A stretch of DNA of 64,000 bases from Mycolicibacterium iranicum (lineage in GTDB: Bacteria > Actinomycetota > Actinomycetes > Mycobacteriales > Mycobacteriaceae), in contig NZ_JACHVU010000008.1 in the NCBI RefSeq assembly GCF_014190915.1, positions 124,001 to 188,000 of the forward strand, given 5' to 3'. Made by a program: the position numbers and the translations under genes. The notes below the pieces were generated by a model. The model did no database searches and was not told the origin of the DNA. It saw only the letters and a list, made by a program, of their open reading frames with translations. Positions 29,912-38,076 of the stretch are shown piece by piece; positions within the stretch are counted from its first letter, which is position 1; every line of letters starts with the position of its first letter.

Positions 29912-30502
29912 CTACAGCCGCGGCCACTGGGCCAACGCCTCGTCGACCTCCGGAGGTTCCCCCACGTTCTCTACCAGGCGCGATAGACGTCGTCGTCCAC
30001 TGATCCGCAGCGCCGGATGGGACCCTCTGGTCCCGATGAGAGTCGGCGCGATCCCGACCCTCATCATGGCCGATGCCAGCGCGGAATGCGTGTCGGGGGC
30101 GTGCGGATCGAGCCCGAGCAGATACCGATCGGCCTCCGGGGCCCCCGAGGCGAGCGTCCAGGCCCGCAATTCGCGGGGCCCGGGCAGCCACTGCGGCGGT
30201 ACGGTCTTGACGGCGCCCCGCGTCCATTCAGCGGCCATTCCGACCAGCCGGGCGTCGGCGGCGGTGCGTACCAGCGGCGTGTTCTCGTCGGTGCGCGCGA
30301 TCTCGGGCTCCAGGCCGGCCTCGGCGATCATCTCGGCGAGCGCCTCGGCGCGCCACACGGCGTCCACGACGACCGACAGCCGCGCGGCCTGGCCCTGGGC
30401 CCCACCGAGCAGCACGACCTGGCCCGGAGCGGCCAGCAGACCCGTCAGGTCGGCGATGGCCGGGGGCACCGACTCCGCCGAGAAGAAGGACAGCTGGCTC
30501 AC
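29912..30502 (-). CDS. Conserved mycobacterial hypothetical protein (Rv3647c type)
   Basis: 196 residues, soluble. No domain recognised with certainty. Alpha/beta composition with VVLLGGAQGQAARLSVVVDAVWRAEALAEMI near the N-terminus and a C-terminal basic GRRRLSRLVENVGEPP. Conserved position between cspA and topA in mycobacteria. Lies downstream of cspA but is separated from it by a strong hairpin, so it probably has its own promoter. Confidence 0.7.
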   Translation of the reverse strand: MSQLSFFSAESVPPAIADLTGLLAAPGQVVLLGGAQGQAARLSVVVDAVWRAEALAEMIAEAGLEPEIARTDENTPLVRTAADARLVGMAAEWTRGAVKTVPPQWLPGPRELRAWTLASGAPEADRYLLGLDPHAPDTHSALASAMMRVGIAPTLIGTRGSHPALRISGRRRLSRLVENVGEPPEVDEALAQWPRL

Positions 30503-30593
30503 AACGACGACCCTAGGCCAGCGCCACCCCGCAGACGCGTTGCCCGGCCGGGGATGGCCCCGCTGTCGCCGCGGCGATGTCTACATACGAGAA

Positions 30594-30630
30594 CACCCCC
30601 GCGTCCTCCGAGGTGGACGACGCGGGGGTG
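30594..30630 (-). terminator. Strong intergenic hairpin between cspA and the Rv3647c-like gene
   Basis: Perfect 12-bp inverted repeat CACCCCCGCGTC/GACGCGGGGGTG with a 13-nt loop. No clear U-tract, so a Rho-independent-like or I-shaped mycobacterial terminator is inferred. Confidence 0.5.
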
Positions 30631-30676
30631 GTACTCAGGCCGTTGACGAGCCTGCGGCTCGGTGCCCGCTGACAGA

Positions 30677-30691
30677 CCTCCGGCTCGGAGG
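30677..30691 (-). terminator. Short hairpin downstream of cspA
   Basis: CCTCCG-GCT-CGGAGG, a 6-bp stem with a 3-nt loop 41 bp past the cspA stop; possible transcription end of the cspA message. No U-tract. Confidence 0.35.
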
Positions 30692-30731
30692 CCCTAGACG
30701 AGCGTGCGGCTCAGTGGTCTTGGGGTGTTGC

Positions 30732-30935
30732 TCAGACGGCGCGAACGCCGGTGGCCTGCGGGCCCTTGGGGCTCTGGCCGACCTCGAACTCGACCTTCTG
30801 GTTCTCTTCCAGGGTGCGGAAGCCGGAACCCTGGATCTCCGTGTAGTGGACAAAAACGTCAGCGGAGCCGTCCTCGGGGGCGATAAAGCCGAAGCCCTTC
30901 TCCGCGTTGAACCACTTCACAGTTCCCTGTGGCAT
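30732..30935 (-). CDS. cspA: Cold shock protein
   Basis: 67 residues, one cold-shock domain with both RNA-binding motifs (KGFGFIAP and DVFVHYTEI). RNA chaperone. Start ATG 30935 with a GAAGGAAAG ribosome-binding site. It has a long upstream region of about 310 bp before the divergent helicase, with a stable hairpin, consistent with a structured 5' UTR as in other cold-shock genes. Rv3648c equivalent. Confidence 0.97.
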   Translation of the reverse strand: MPQGTVKWFNAEKGFGFIAPEDGSADVFVHYTEIQGSGFRTLEENQKVEFEVGQSPKGPQATGVRAV

Positions 30936-31054
30936 CTTTCGTACTTTCCTTCTCTATATTTCACCGGGTGCGGCCCGCCGTCTTTCGGCAAGCCGGGCCC
31001 GTTCCGACCGCCATACCTTCGTGGAGTGCTCGGAACTCGACCCGACCTACAACC

Positions 31055-31091
31055 CTCGCAGGAACCGCGATCGCAACGTCGTTCCTGCGAG
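31055..31091 (-). promoter_or_regulatory. Stable stem-loop in the cspA leader region
   Basis: CTCGCAGGAAC and GTTCCTGCGAG form a perfect 11-bp stem with a 15-nt loop containing GCGATCGC, about 120 nt upstream of the cspA start. Within the 310-bp gap between cspA and the helicase gene. Cold-shock mRNAs often carry structured leaders; whether this one senses temperature is inference. Confidence 0.45.
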
Positions 31092-31170
31092 TGCTGATAC
31101 ACGAACACAGAAGCTGCGACCGCAGTCAGTCAACCACGTTCATGGCTGCTGCGACAGTCTCGCCGCAATC

Positions 31171-31191
31171 ACGTAGTGAACAATTCACGTA
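31171..31191. promoter_or_regulatory. Palindromic operator-like site between cspA and the helicase gene
   Basis: GTGAA-CAA-TTCAC (31176-31188) within the extended near-palindrome ACGTAGTGAACAATTCACGT. It sits between two divergent genes and may bind a dimeric regulator. No cognate factor identified. Confidence 0.35.
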
Positions 31192-31248
31192 CAACCTGTG
31201 CTGGGCCGGAGTTCCTACCGCCCCACGCCCTGACCGGAAAGGTCCGAC

Positions 31249-33588
31249 GTGACAGATCCGGTGCCGGATTTCGGTCGCGCGCTGCTCGCGTGCGCGGTCG
31301 AGGGCACCGCCGCCGACGAGCACCCACTGCGCCATGTCGCCGACCTGGCCGCCCGGCGCGCCCGGCCCCAGGCGTGGCCGCACTGGGCGGACCCAGATGT
31401 GGTGCAGGCGTTCCATGATCGCGGTGTCGAGTCGCTGTGGTCGCATCAGCTCACCGCGGCCGACCTCGCACACGACGGTCGGCACGTCGTGCTCAGCACC
31501 GGCACCGCGTCGGGTAAATCCCTGGCCTATCAGCTGCCCATATTGACGGGCCTGAAACAGAATCCGCGCGCCCGCGTGCTCTATCTGTCCCCCACCAAGG
31601 CCCTCGGGCACGATCAGCTGCGTGCCGCGGCCGCGCTGACCGCCGCGGTGCCCGGTCTGGCCGATGTCGCACCCTCGGCCTACGACGGCGACAGCCCCAC
31701 CGAGGTACGCCGTTTCGCGCGGGAGAGGTCGCGATGGATCTTCTCCAACCCCGACATGATCCACCTCTCGCTGCTGCGCAACCATGCCCGCTGGGCGGTG
31801 TTCCTGCGCAACCTGCAGTACGTGGTGATCGACGAATGCCATTACTACCGCGGTATTTTCGGCTCCAATGTGGCGATGGTGCTGCGGCGGCTGCTGCGTC
31901 TGTGCGCGCGGTACTCGCCGAACCAGAGCATGCCCACGGTGTTCTTCGCCAGCGCCACCACCGCCGAGCCCGCGGCGACGGCCTCGGAGCTGATCGGGCA
32001 GACGGTCGTCGAGGTGACCGAGGACGGGTCGCCACAGGGGGCCCGCACGATCGCGCTCTGGGAGCCCGCGCTGATCCCTGACCTGTTGGGCGAGAACGGC
32101 GCCCCGGTGCGGCGGTCGGCGGGCGCCGAGGCGTCCCGGGTGATGGCGGATCTGATCACCGAGGGCGCGCGCACCCTGACGTTCGTGCGGTCCCGTCGCG
32201 GCGCCGAACTCACGGCACTGGGGGCGCGGGCGCGACTGGCTGACACGGCCCCCGATCTGGCCGAGCAGGTGGCGTCTTACCGCGCGGGCTACCTCGCCGA
32301 GGACCGCCGGCAGCTCGAACGCGCCCTGGCCGAGGGTGAGCTGCGCGGCATGGCGACCACGAACGCCCTGGAGCTCGGGGTCGACATCGCGGGCCTCGAT
32401 GCCGTTGTGCTGGCCGGGTTCCCGGGCACGGTCGCGTCCTTCTGGCAGCAGGCAGGCCGGGCGGGACGGCGCGGTCAGGGGGCGCTGGTCGTGTTGATCG
32501 CGAGGGACGATCCGCTCGACACCTACCTCGTGCACCATCCCGCGGCCCTGCTCGACAAGCCCATCGAGCGGGTGGTGATCGACCCCCGCAACCCGCATGT
32601 GCTCGGTCCGCAATTACTCTGCGCGGCAACCGAACTCCCGCTTTCCGACGCCGAGGTGCGGATGTGGGACGCCGAGGAGGTGGCGGCCACCCTCGTCGAC
32701 GACGGGCTGCTCCGCCGCCGCCCCAGCGGCTACTTCCCCGCCCCGGGCCTGGACCCGCACCCGGCCGTCGACATCCGCGGCGCCAGCGGCGGGCAGATCG
32801 CGATCCTGGAGGCGGGGACCGGCCGGATGCTCGGCAGCGCGGGCGCCGGGCAGGCACCGGCGTCGGTGCACCCGGGTGCGGTGTATTTACATCAGGGTGA
32901 GAGTTATGTCGTCGACTCGCTCGATTTCGAGGACGGCATCGCCTTCGTGCACGCCGAGGACCCCGGCTACACCACCTTCGCCCGGGAGCTGACCGACATC
33001 GACGTGACCGGGCCCGGCGAACGGTCCGAGCACGGCCCGGTCACCGTGGGGCTGGTCCCCGTCTGCGTGAGCAATACCGTCACCGGCTACCTGCGCCGGG
33101 GGCTCGACGGTGAGGTGATCGACTTCGTCGAGTTGGAGATGCCGACCCGCAAGCTGGAGACGATGGCGGTGATGTGCACGATCACCCCGGAGGCTCTGCA
33201 GGACGCCGGCATCGACCTCCTGCGGGTGCCGGGCGCACTGCACGCGGCCGAGCACGCCGCCATCGGGCTGCTGCCCCTGATGGCCAGCTGCGATCGGGGT
33301 GACATCGGCGGGGTGTCGACCGCGATCGGGCCGGTGGACGGACTGCCGACGATCTTCGTCTACGACGGTCATCCCGGCGGTGCGGGCTTCGCCGCCCGCG
33401 GATTCCGCACGATGAGCCGCTGGTGGGAGGCGACGGCGTCGGCCATCGACGCCTGCGAGTGCCCGATGGGCTGCCCGTCGTGTGTGCAGTCGCCGAAATG
33501 CGGCAACGGCAACGATCCGCTGGACAAGGTCGGCGCTGTGCGCGTGTTGCGGCTGGTCATCCGCGCGCTGGAGGGGCGCTTCGACTAG
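31249..33588 (+). CDS. DEAD/DEAH helicase with C-terminal cysteine cluster, MrfA/Hrq1-like
   Basis: 779 residues from GTG 31249. Superfamily 2 motifs: Q-like SLWSHQ, Walker A STGTASGKSLAYQLP (about residues 83-97), motif II VIDECHYYRG (DECH), SAT motif FFASATTAEPAAT, and motif VI QQAGRAGRRGQG. The C-terminal domain ends with a four-cysteine cluster CECPMGCPSCVQSPKCG, as in Bacillus MrfA and yeast Hrq1, helicases implicated in mitomycin-type and crosslink repair. Rv3649 equivalent. Function inferred from family only. Confidence 0.88.
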   Translation: MTDPVPDFGRALLACAVEGTAADEHPLRHVADLAARRARPQAWPHWADPDVVQAFHDRGVESLWSHQLTAADLAHDGRHVVLSTGTASGKSLAYQLPILTGLKQNPRARVLYLSPTKALGHDQLRAAAALTAAVPGLADVAPSAYDGDSPTEVRRFARERSRWIFSNPDMIHLSLLRNHARWAVFLRNLQYVVIDECHYYRGIFGSNVAMVLRRLLRLCARYSPNQSMPTVFFASATTAEPAATASELIGQTVVEVTEDGSPQGARTIALWEPALIPDLLGENGAPVRRSAGAEASRVMADLITEGARTLTFVRSRRGAELTALGARARLADTAPDLAEQVASYRAGYLAEDRRQLERALAEGELRGMATTNALELGVDIAGLDAVVLAGFPGTVASFWQQAGRAGRRGQGALVVLIARDDPLDTYLVHHPAALLDKPIERVVIDPRNPHVLGPQLLCAATELPLSDAEVRMWDAEEVAATLVDDGLLRRRPSGYFPAPGLDPHPAVDIRGASGGQIAILEAGTGRMLGSAGAGQAPASVHPGAVYLHQGESYVVDSLDFEDGIAFVHAEDPGYTTFARELTDIDVTGPGERSEHGPVTVGLVPVCVSNTVTGYLRRGLDGEVIDFVELEMPTRKLETMAVMCTITPEALQDAGIDLLRVPGALHAAEHAAIGLLPLMASCDRGDIGGVSTAIGPVDGLPTIFVYDGHPGGAGFAARGFRTMSRWWEATASAIDACECPMGCPSCVQSPKCGNGNDPLDKVGAVRVLRLVIRALEGRFD

Positions 33589-33834
33589 CTGCCCGACATG
33601 GCGATCGACCCCTCGACGACCACCACCGGGGGCGGGGGCCGCGGCCGGACCTCACCGGCCGGGCTCGGCCGCGAGGGGTCTGACGACGGGATCCGTTCCC
33701 ACTGGGTCCTGTCGGAAAATACTCCGTGAGCGCGGGCGTTGGCAATGAGTTGACGGCATTCGCGGCCGCCCAGGTGCTCAGACAGTTCGGATTTCGCAGA
33801 GCCTTTTCGCAGCGAACCGGGTGGGGGCGATCGG

Positions 33835-33840
33835 TAGGAT
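33835..33840 (+). promoter_or_regulatory. -10 element (TAGGAT) ahead of the Rv3651-like gene
   Basis: TAGGAT (TANNNT) ends 7 nt before the ATG at 33848, consistent with a leaderless start. Confidence 0.5.
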
Positions 33841-33847
33841 CACCTCC

Positions 33848-34915
33848 ATGACCCACGACTGGGTGCTCGTGGAAACGCTCGGTAGCGAGCCCGTCGTCGT
33901 CGCACATGGCGCCCACACCAAGAACCTGATCCCGATCGGGACCTTTCTGCGCCGCAATCCGCACCTGATGGCGATCCAGACCGCGATCGGGGAGACCGTC
34001 CGCGCCGCGACCGGGCTGAGCAGCATCACCCCGAAGAACGACCGGGTGATCAGGACCGAGGTCGTCCAGATGTCGGACGGCCGCATCCACGGGGTCCAGA
34101 TCTGGCTCGGCGCCCCGGACGAGGCGCCGCCGGAGCGTCCGCTGGTCGGGTCGCTGCTGTGGGACCTGACGGCGGGGACGGCCACTGACACCACCGAGTC
34201 GTTGCAGGTCGGCGGCTGGGATCCCGCCCGGCAGGCCACGCACGGCCGGGCGTTCGCCGACGATCTGCCCCGGCGCGAACTGAACCCGAACGAAGCCGAG
34301 GTCATCAGCATGGTGATCAAGCCGGAGGCCGGGGTCACGATCTGCAACACCTGGGATGTCACGGACTACCGCGGCGAACCGATCACGGTCGGGTTCGTCG
34401 CGCGCTCGCTGCCCGAGACCCAGGACGACGGCACCGAGCGGCTGATCTGCCGGGCGATGAACTGGCGCAGCGTCAGCGAGGGGCCGAACATCCAGCACGA
34501 CCTGCTGGCGCAGCGCATCCTCGACGGCCTGGCCCAGCCCGGCGTGCACCGTGCGCTCGTCGACCCCAAGCACTGGACGCTGCTGAAGTGGCTCGACGAC
34601 CCGGTGCCGTTCTTCGACTGGCGGGCCGGGATGGTCCGCGATGAGGCGGTGCACCCGCAGGACCGTGAGGTGATGAAGGCGATGGCCGCGGACTTCGAGT
34701 CCGGCACGGCCAGCGGCGTGCTGCGCATGGTCGGTCAGCACGGTGGCTGGACGCCGGTTCATGTGACGGTCAACCGCGTCGAACTCGGCCGGGGCATCTA
34801 CGCCGGGCTGGCGTCGCTGCGGCTGCCGACGGACGCCGAGATCGCCGCGGCCGGACTCACCGCGAACACGGACACCGAGCGAAAGACGTTCTCTCGCAGG
34901 GCAAGCACACACTGA
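33848..34915 (+). CDS. Conserved mycobacterial protein, GAF/PAS-like sensor fold (Rv3651 type)
   Basis: 355 residues from ATG 33848; the frame open further upstream is not supported because the -10 element overlaps it. No enzyme motif. The N-terminal half (NLIPIGTFLRRNPHLMAIQTAIG) and the central part (RIHGVQIWLGAPDEAPPERPLVGSLLWDL) have alternating strands, and the C-terminal part (PVPFFDWRAGMVRDEAVHPQD) resembles a PAS-type domain; a tandem GAF/PAS structure is my recollection for Rv3651. Cytoplasmic, ligand unknown. Convergent with the tad locus. Confidence 0.7.
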   Translation: MTHDWVLVETLGSEPVVVAHGAHTKNLIPIGTFLRRNPHLMAIQTAIGETVRAATGLSSITPKNDRVIRTEVVQMSDGRIHGVQIWLGAPDEAPPERPLVGSLLWDLTAGTATDTTESLQVGGWDPARQATHGRAFADDLPRRELNPNEAEVISMVIKPEAGVTICNTWDVTDYRGEPITVGFVARSLPETQDDGTERLICRAMNWRSVSEGPNIQHDLLAQRILDGLAQPGVHRALVDPKHWTLLKWLDDPVPFFDWRAGMVRDEAVHPQDREVMKAMAADFESGTASGVLRMVGQHGGWTPVHVTVNRVELGRGIYAGLASLRLPTDAEIAAAGLTANTDTERKTFSRRASTH

Positions 34916-34924
34916 CCCGCCGAC

Positions 34925-34959
34925 CGGGGCCGGGCACCGTCGCGGTCTCACCGGCCCCG
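34925..34959. terminator. Bidirectional hairpin between convergent Rv3651-like and Rv3654c-like genes
   Basis: CGGGGCCGG (34925-34933) and CCGGCCCCG (34951-34959) form a 9-bp stem with a 17-nt loop in the 44-bp gap between convergent genes. Confidence 0.45.
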
Positions 34960-35340
34960 TCAGCCGGTCCCGCCCTCGTCGGGACCTGCCCGCGCGACCG
35001 CCCTGGCCGGGCCCGCCCCGAACAGGCGCACCGCCGCCCGGGCCTCGACGGTCACCACGGCGTCGAGTCCGTCGACCACGCAGTCGACGGCCGTCACCGA
35101 CATCGCCCGCGCCACCGCGCTGGCCTGCGCGCATGCCTGTTGCCGGCCGGCCGGGACCGCGGCGGCCGCAGCGAGGGCGGCGAGGTCGGCCGCCGCCTGC
35201 GCGCGGTGGCGGGCGATCACCGCGGCACCGATCTGCGCGCCGCCCACCGTGACCGCCACCAGCGCCGCGCACATCGCGGCCGCGATCACGCTGGCCGCAC
35301 CACGCTCCTCACGCGCCCGGCTCGACAGCCGACACACCAT
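34960..35340 (-). CDS. TadE/TadG-like pseudopilin-family protein (Rv3654c type)
   Basis: 126 residues from ATG 35340. N-terminal basic stretch then one membrane helix (ERGAASVIAAAMCAALVAVTVGG), followed by ARHRAQAAADLAALAAAAAVPAG, the segment shared by Rv3654c-family proteins of actinobacterial tad loci. Predicted membrane-anchored minor component of a Flp/Tad secretion system. Overlaps the TadE-like gene end by 32 bp. Last gene of the locus; its upstream promoter context has changed because of the element inserted at 35753. Confidence 0.75.
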   Translation of the reverse strand: MVCRLSSRAREERGAASVIAAAMCAALVAVTVGGAQIGAAVIARHRAQAAADLAALAAAAAVPAGRQQACAQASAVARAMSVTAVDCVVDGLDAVVTVEARAAVRLFGAGPARAVARAGPDEGGTG

Positions 35341-35630
35341 CGGCAGAGATCGACACCATCGGCAGCAATGCCGATCTCGCCGTGACCCGGGCAGTGACGA
35401 AACCGCCGTCGCGGCGCACCTCGACCGACGCTCCCCGCGGGGCGATGTCCTGCGCCACCCGCGTCGCCGAGGAATCTCCGCGTGCCGCCAGTCGCGCGGC
35501 CTCCCGGGCGGCGTCGACACAGCGCACCTGCATCGAGACGGCGGTGAGGCCCGCCAGGCAGACGGCGAGCACCGACACCAACGCCACCGTCGCGAACGCG
35601 GCTTCGGCGGTGGCGATCCCGGCCTCATCG
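35309..35630 (-). CDS. TadE-family protein, start codon not evident (Rv3655c type)
   Basis: About 107 codons. Homology begins immediately (DDEAGIATAEAAFATVALVSVLAVCLAGL): a TadE-type glutamate followed by one membrane helix, then QVRCVDAAREAARLAARGD typical of TadE. But the frame has no ATG, GTG or TTG before the membrane helix: the only nearby ATG (35628) is one base out of frame. Either a rare start is used or one base has been lost after that ATG. If the frame is open upstream it runs through the pilin fragment into the inserted element. Treat as possibly non-functional. Confidence 0.55.
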
Positions 35631-35631
35631 T

Positions 35632-35757
35632 CTAGACGTTGGTGTTCAGCGCCCGGCTGATGATGTTCGTCAGCGCGGTGACGATCGAGTCGCCGGTCAC
35701 CACCGTGTAGAGAATGGCCCCGAAGGCCGCCGCGGCAATAGTGCCGATCGCGTACTC
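35632..35757 (-). pseudogene. Flp-pilin (Rv3656c homologue), C-terminal fragment cut by the insertion
   Basis: The complement reads EYAIGTIAAAAFGAILYTVV then TGDSIVTALTNIISRALNTNV and stops at 35632; this matches the C-terminus of the small Flp/pilin-like protein Rv3656c. In-frame upstream sequence stops at a TAA at 35764-35766 in the element, so there is no start codon. Its N-terminal half is found 11.1 kb away at 46837-46944. Joining the halves at the shared GAGTA gives a 66-residue pilin with the processing region GMSTVEYAIG. Confidence 0.85.
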
Positions 35758-35780
35758 GATAGTTCCAGTTTACACCAAGG
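35733..35780. other. attL of the integrated element
   Basis: Left junction. Core GAGTA (complement of 35753-35757) is shared with attR. Chromosomal pilin sequence lies to the left; element DNA to the right contains GGTGTAAA on the minus strand (11 nt from the core), mirrored at attR by TTTACACC. Assigned from the pilin frame on both sides; exact crossover within GAGTA is inferred. Confidence 0.75.
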
Positions 35781-35814
35781 CACGTCGAACGCGGGGACCG
35801 CAGTAAGACTCCGC

Positions 35815-36795
35815 CTAGAGAAACTTCTTTAGTTCTTCCTTTGACCACTTCACGAATTGAGCTCGTTCGCTGTCACGCCACGCGGAATCTGCCTTATGGG
35901 CGGCGCGGATCGGGGGAAGAATTGTCTGCCAAATGTCCTGCACCATTCGTGGTCGCGATTGCGCGGGCGGAAGTTTCTTCAGCTCTTGATCATCGTATTT
36001 GCTGCCGGTGTAAATGTGGAACCCGCCATCGGGATACACCTGTAACTCGAAGTATCCTTCCGGCTCGGCATAATGGTAAAGCGCCACCCTTGCCGGCCCG
36101 AAAGCCGCTCGGTTGCGGCCTACTAGCGAAAGGGAAACTTCTGAGGACATGTCGACTCCTCGCGACATGTTCGCCCTCTTGCCGACGTAAACACTGTTCA
36201 TGTCGGAAATACCTGAAAGCTTCACCATTGGAGCAATACGTCGATTCTTGTGGTGCATGTATAGGAGCCACAGAAAGAAGTCGGGTTCCAATTCTTCTGT
36301 GACGCTTGACGAGGTAATGGTCCCAGGGGGCGTCTCGTCTTCGACAAGTTCGTTGAGCGCCTGCCGGACGTAATTGTCGACTTCGTCAGCTTTTCGTGTA
36401 GTGACGAGTGCCGTGATTTGATTGGGCTCGCCCTCGTCCAACAGAAGCACGTCGAACGAATGTCGTACCGAGATCAATCGCCAGTCCGCGTCGGAGGTGA
36501 ATCGGCGAACAAGTTTGGGGTCGTACAGGTCGTAATAATAGCGGAGGGCCAGTATGGGTGTGTCAACGTGGTTCTTTGCCGCTGCAAGCTTGAAGCCCTT
36601 GTATTTTTTTATCCGCACGCCTTCCGGCCCTGCGAACAGCGGGTCGTCAGACGTCGATCCCCACCCGTTGCTCGGCTCGGTCGGGTCCGCGGGGTAGCGG
36701 TGCTTCTCGGCCGCGGTCACCATGCCTTGCAGGCCGAGCTGGGTATTGACCTTGAAGACACTGATCGAGAGGTGCCCTCCCGTCAGCAATCCCAT
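35815..36795 (-). CDS. Element cargo protein C, unknown function (326 aa)
   Basis: Not recognised. 326 residues, soluble, mixed alpha/beta. The N-terminal part has VFKVNTQLGLQGMVTAAEKHRY and a GPEGVRIKKYKGFKLAAAKNH strand; the middle carries RKADEVDNYVRQALNELVEDE; the C-terminus is a basic helix (RDSERAQFVKWSKEELKKFL). Base composition is distinctly less GC-rich than the host and the head genes, suggesting separate acquisition. It starts 2 bp after cargo B and is the gene closest to attL, the usual place for accessory or defence cargo. Product and role unknown. Confidence 0.75.
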   Translation of the reverse strand: MGLLTGGHLSISVFKVNTQLGLQGMVTAAEKHRYPADPTEPSNGWGSTSDDPLFAGPEGVRIKKYKGFKLAAAKNHVDTPILALRYYYDLYDPKLVRRFTSDADWRLISVRHSFDVLLLDEGEPNQITALVTTRKADEVDNYVRQALNELVEDETPPGTITSSSVTEELEPDFFLWLLYMHHKNRRIAPMVKLSGISDMNSVYVGKRANMSRGVDMSSEVSLSLVGRNRAAFGPARVALYHYAEPEGYFELQVYPDGGFHIYTGSKYDDQELKKLPPAQSRPRMVQDIWQTILPPIRAAHKADSAWRDSERAQFVKWSKEELKKFL

Positions 36796-36797
36796 TG

Positions 36798-37445
36798 CTA
36801 CCCTCCCTGAAGGTTGAACCCGTCGATGCCGGTCTGAACTTTCAGGAGTTTAGGCCATCCGAGGGCCAGTTTCGGTGACCAACTCTGCCTAATCCGGAGA
36901 TCAATCGGGTAGCCGCCCGTGATTCCGTCATCGCGTTTGACACGAATTGCAACTGCGGCTTTGATGCCGGGGTCCGGCCGAATGCCGTAGAAGACGAGGC
37001 CCGTCCGGGTTTGATTCTCAGTCAGCGTGTCGTTTCTTCCCCGCTGCACGGTGACCAGGTGGCTGCCGACGGGATGGAGATCGATCTCGAAACGGAGGCC
37101 ATGGTGCTTCACGTAAGAACGAATGAGCCGACAAAAGAGCGAATCGCCCGAGACGTGCACCTGGAGATTGACCGCCTGGCCCGAGACGATTGTAGGGCGT
37201 CCGCTGTCGGGCTCGACTTGATTGTCACCCAGCCGCCACTGCAATTCTAAGGTGGGTCGGCCTGCTATAAAGCTCCAAAAGAAAGATGCAATCAAGGAGG
37301 CTATCGAAACCTCGAGAACCGCCTCCAAAAGCTTGCCGCCGACAAACCCGAATTCCCACGGCAGCAGGGTAATCAGCCAGTAAGTAAGAACTGTGGATGC
37401 GAACTTCGCGGAATCGAAGACCCACTCGCGATACTTGGAAGTCAC
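36798..37445 (-). CDS. Element cargo protein B, membrane-anchored, unknown function (215 aa)
   Basis: Not recognised. Two N-terminal membrane helices (about residues 13-35 and 42-62) form a hairpin, followed by a soluble C-terminal domain of about 150 residues with many predicted strands (RPTLELQWRLGDN, QAVNLQVHVSGDSLF, LRFEIDLHPVGSHLVTVQRG). Overlaps cargo A by ATGA, so the two are translationally coupled. A membrane anchor plus sensor-like domain is common in abortive-infection effectors, but nothing in the sequence proves that. Confidence 0.75.
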   Translation of the reverse strand: MTSKYREWVFDSAKFASTVLTYWLITLLPWEFGFVGGKLLEAVLEVSIASLIASFFWSFIAGRPTLELQWRLGDNQVEPDSGRPTIVSGQAVNLQVHVSGDSLFCRLIRSYVKHHGLRFEIDLHPVGSHLVTVQRGRNDTLTENQTRTGLVFYGIRPDPGIKAAVAIRVKRDDGITGGYPIDLRIRQSWSPKLALGWPKLLKVQTGIDGFNLQGG

Positions 37446-37900
37446 CGGTATAGGTTGACTCGCTTTAGCGCAACACTCAGTGATGCGAAGTCTTCTTCTT
37501 TGGCATAGACGATACCGTCCTGCACGACGGTAATGTCATTATGCGTTGAACCATTGTGGAGACGAACCTGCTCTACGAATCGCCCATTCAAGTGAGTTGC
37601 GATGAAAATCTCAATTGAGTCCAACAGTCGTTGCTCGATCAAATCAACCAACTGATCCGATAACCAGTCCGCCTCAGTCTCTGCAATTGGTTGAAAGTAC
37701 CGGTCGACGAAGGCGAACTGAATTACCCGGAAGTTGCTGAAACTCAAACCGAGCGCAATCCAGATGAGGTCGTCCGAGCCCGCCAAGAAAGTGTCCGTGC
37801 CGTTCCTGAACATCTGCGCGGGTTGCAGTTGCTCGGGGTTCGGGAGCGGCTGAAGTTCTTGCTTGCCCTTGCCGCCCCGTACCAGCTGGAGGACGGTCAT
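37442..37900 (-). CDS. Element cargo protein A, unknown function (152 aa)
   Basis: 152 residues from ATG 37900 (MTVLQLVRGGKGKQEL), overlapping the preceding small gene as ATGA; a longer frame upstream is only overlap. Soluble, no recognised domain: a hydrophobic core DDLIWIALGLSFSNFRVIQFAFVDRYF, then an amphipathic helix WLSDQLVDLIEQRLLDSIEIFIATHLNG and C-terminal strands. A+T-rich relative to neighbours. First of the three cargo genes A-B-C, cotranslated with the head operon. Confidence 0.7.
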   Translation of the reverse strand: MTVLQLVRGGKGKQELQPLPNPEQLQPAQMFRNGTDTFLAGSDDLIWIALGLSFSNFRVIQFAFVDRYFQPIAETEADWLSDQLVDLIEQRLLDSIEIFIATHLNGRFVEQVRLHNGSTHNDITVVQDGIVYAKEEDFASLSVALKRVNLYR

Positions 37901-38076
37901 ACGGACATCCTCCCCCGGGGGTCTGACAAGGCAACGCGTGGAGGGCCACCAGCGTAGGCGGTCGCGCCCCACGCTGTCATGGCTCCTCTCAAAGTAACGG
38001 CTACCTCCCACTGACGCGATCCGTCGAGGACGGCGCGCCGCGAAACTGCGGCGTCCCCTGTGGCGCTGACGCTCAT
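37897..38076 (-). CDS. Small protein of the head operon (59 aa)
   Basis: 59 residues from ATG 38076, whose first base overlaps the connector stop (TGATG); ends in an ATGA overlap with cargo A. Contains QWEVAVTLRGAMTAWGATAYAGG. Position right after the connector-like gene suggests a head-completion or accessory role, but no family is recognised. Confidence 0.55.
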   Translation of the reverse strand: MSVSATGDAAVSRRAVLDGSRQWEVAVTLRGAMTAWGATAYAGGPPRVALSDPRGRMSV

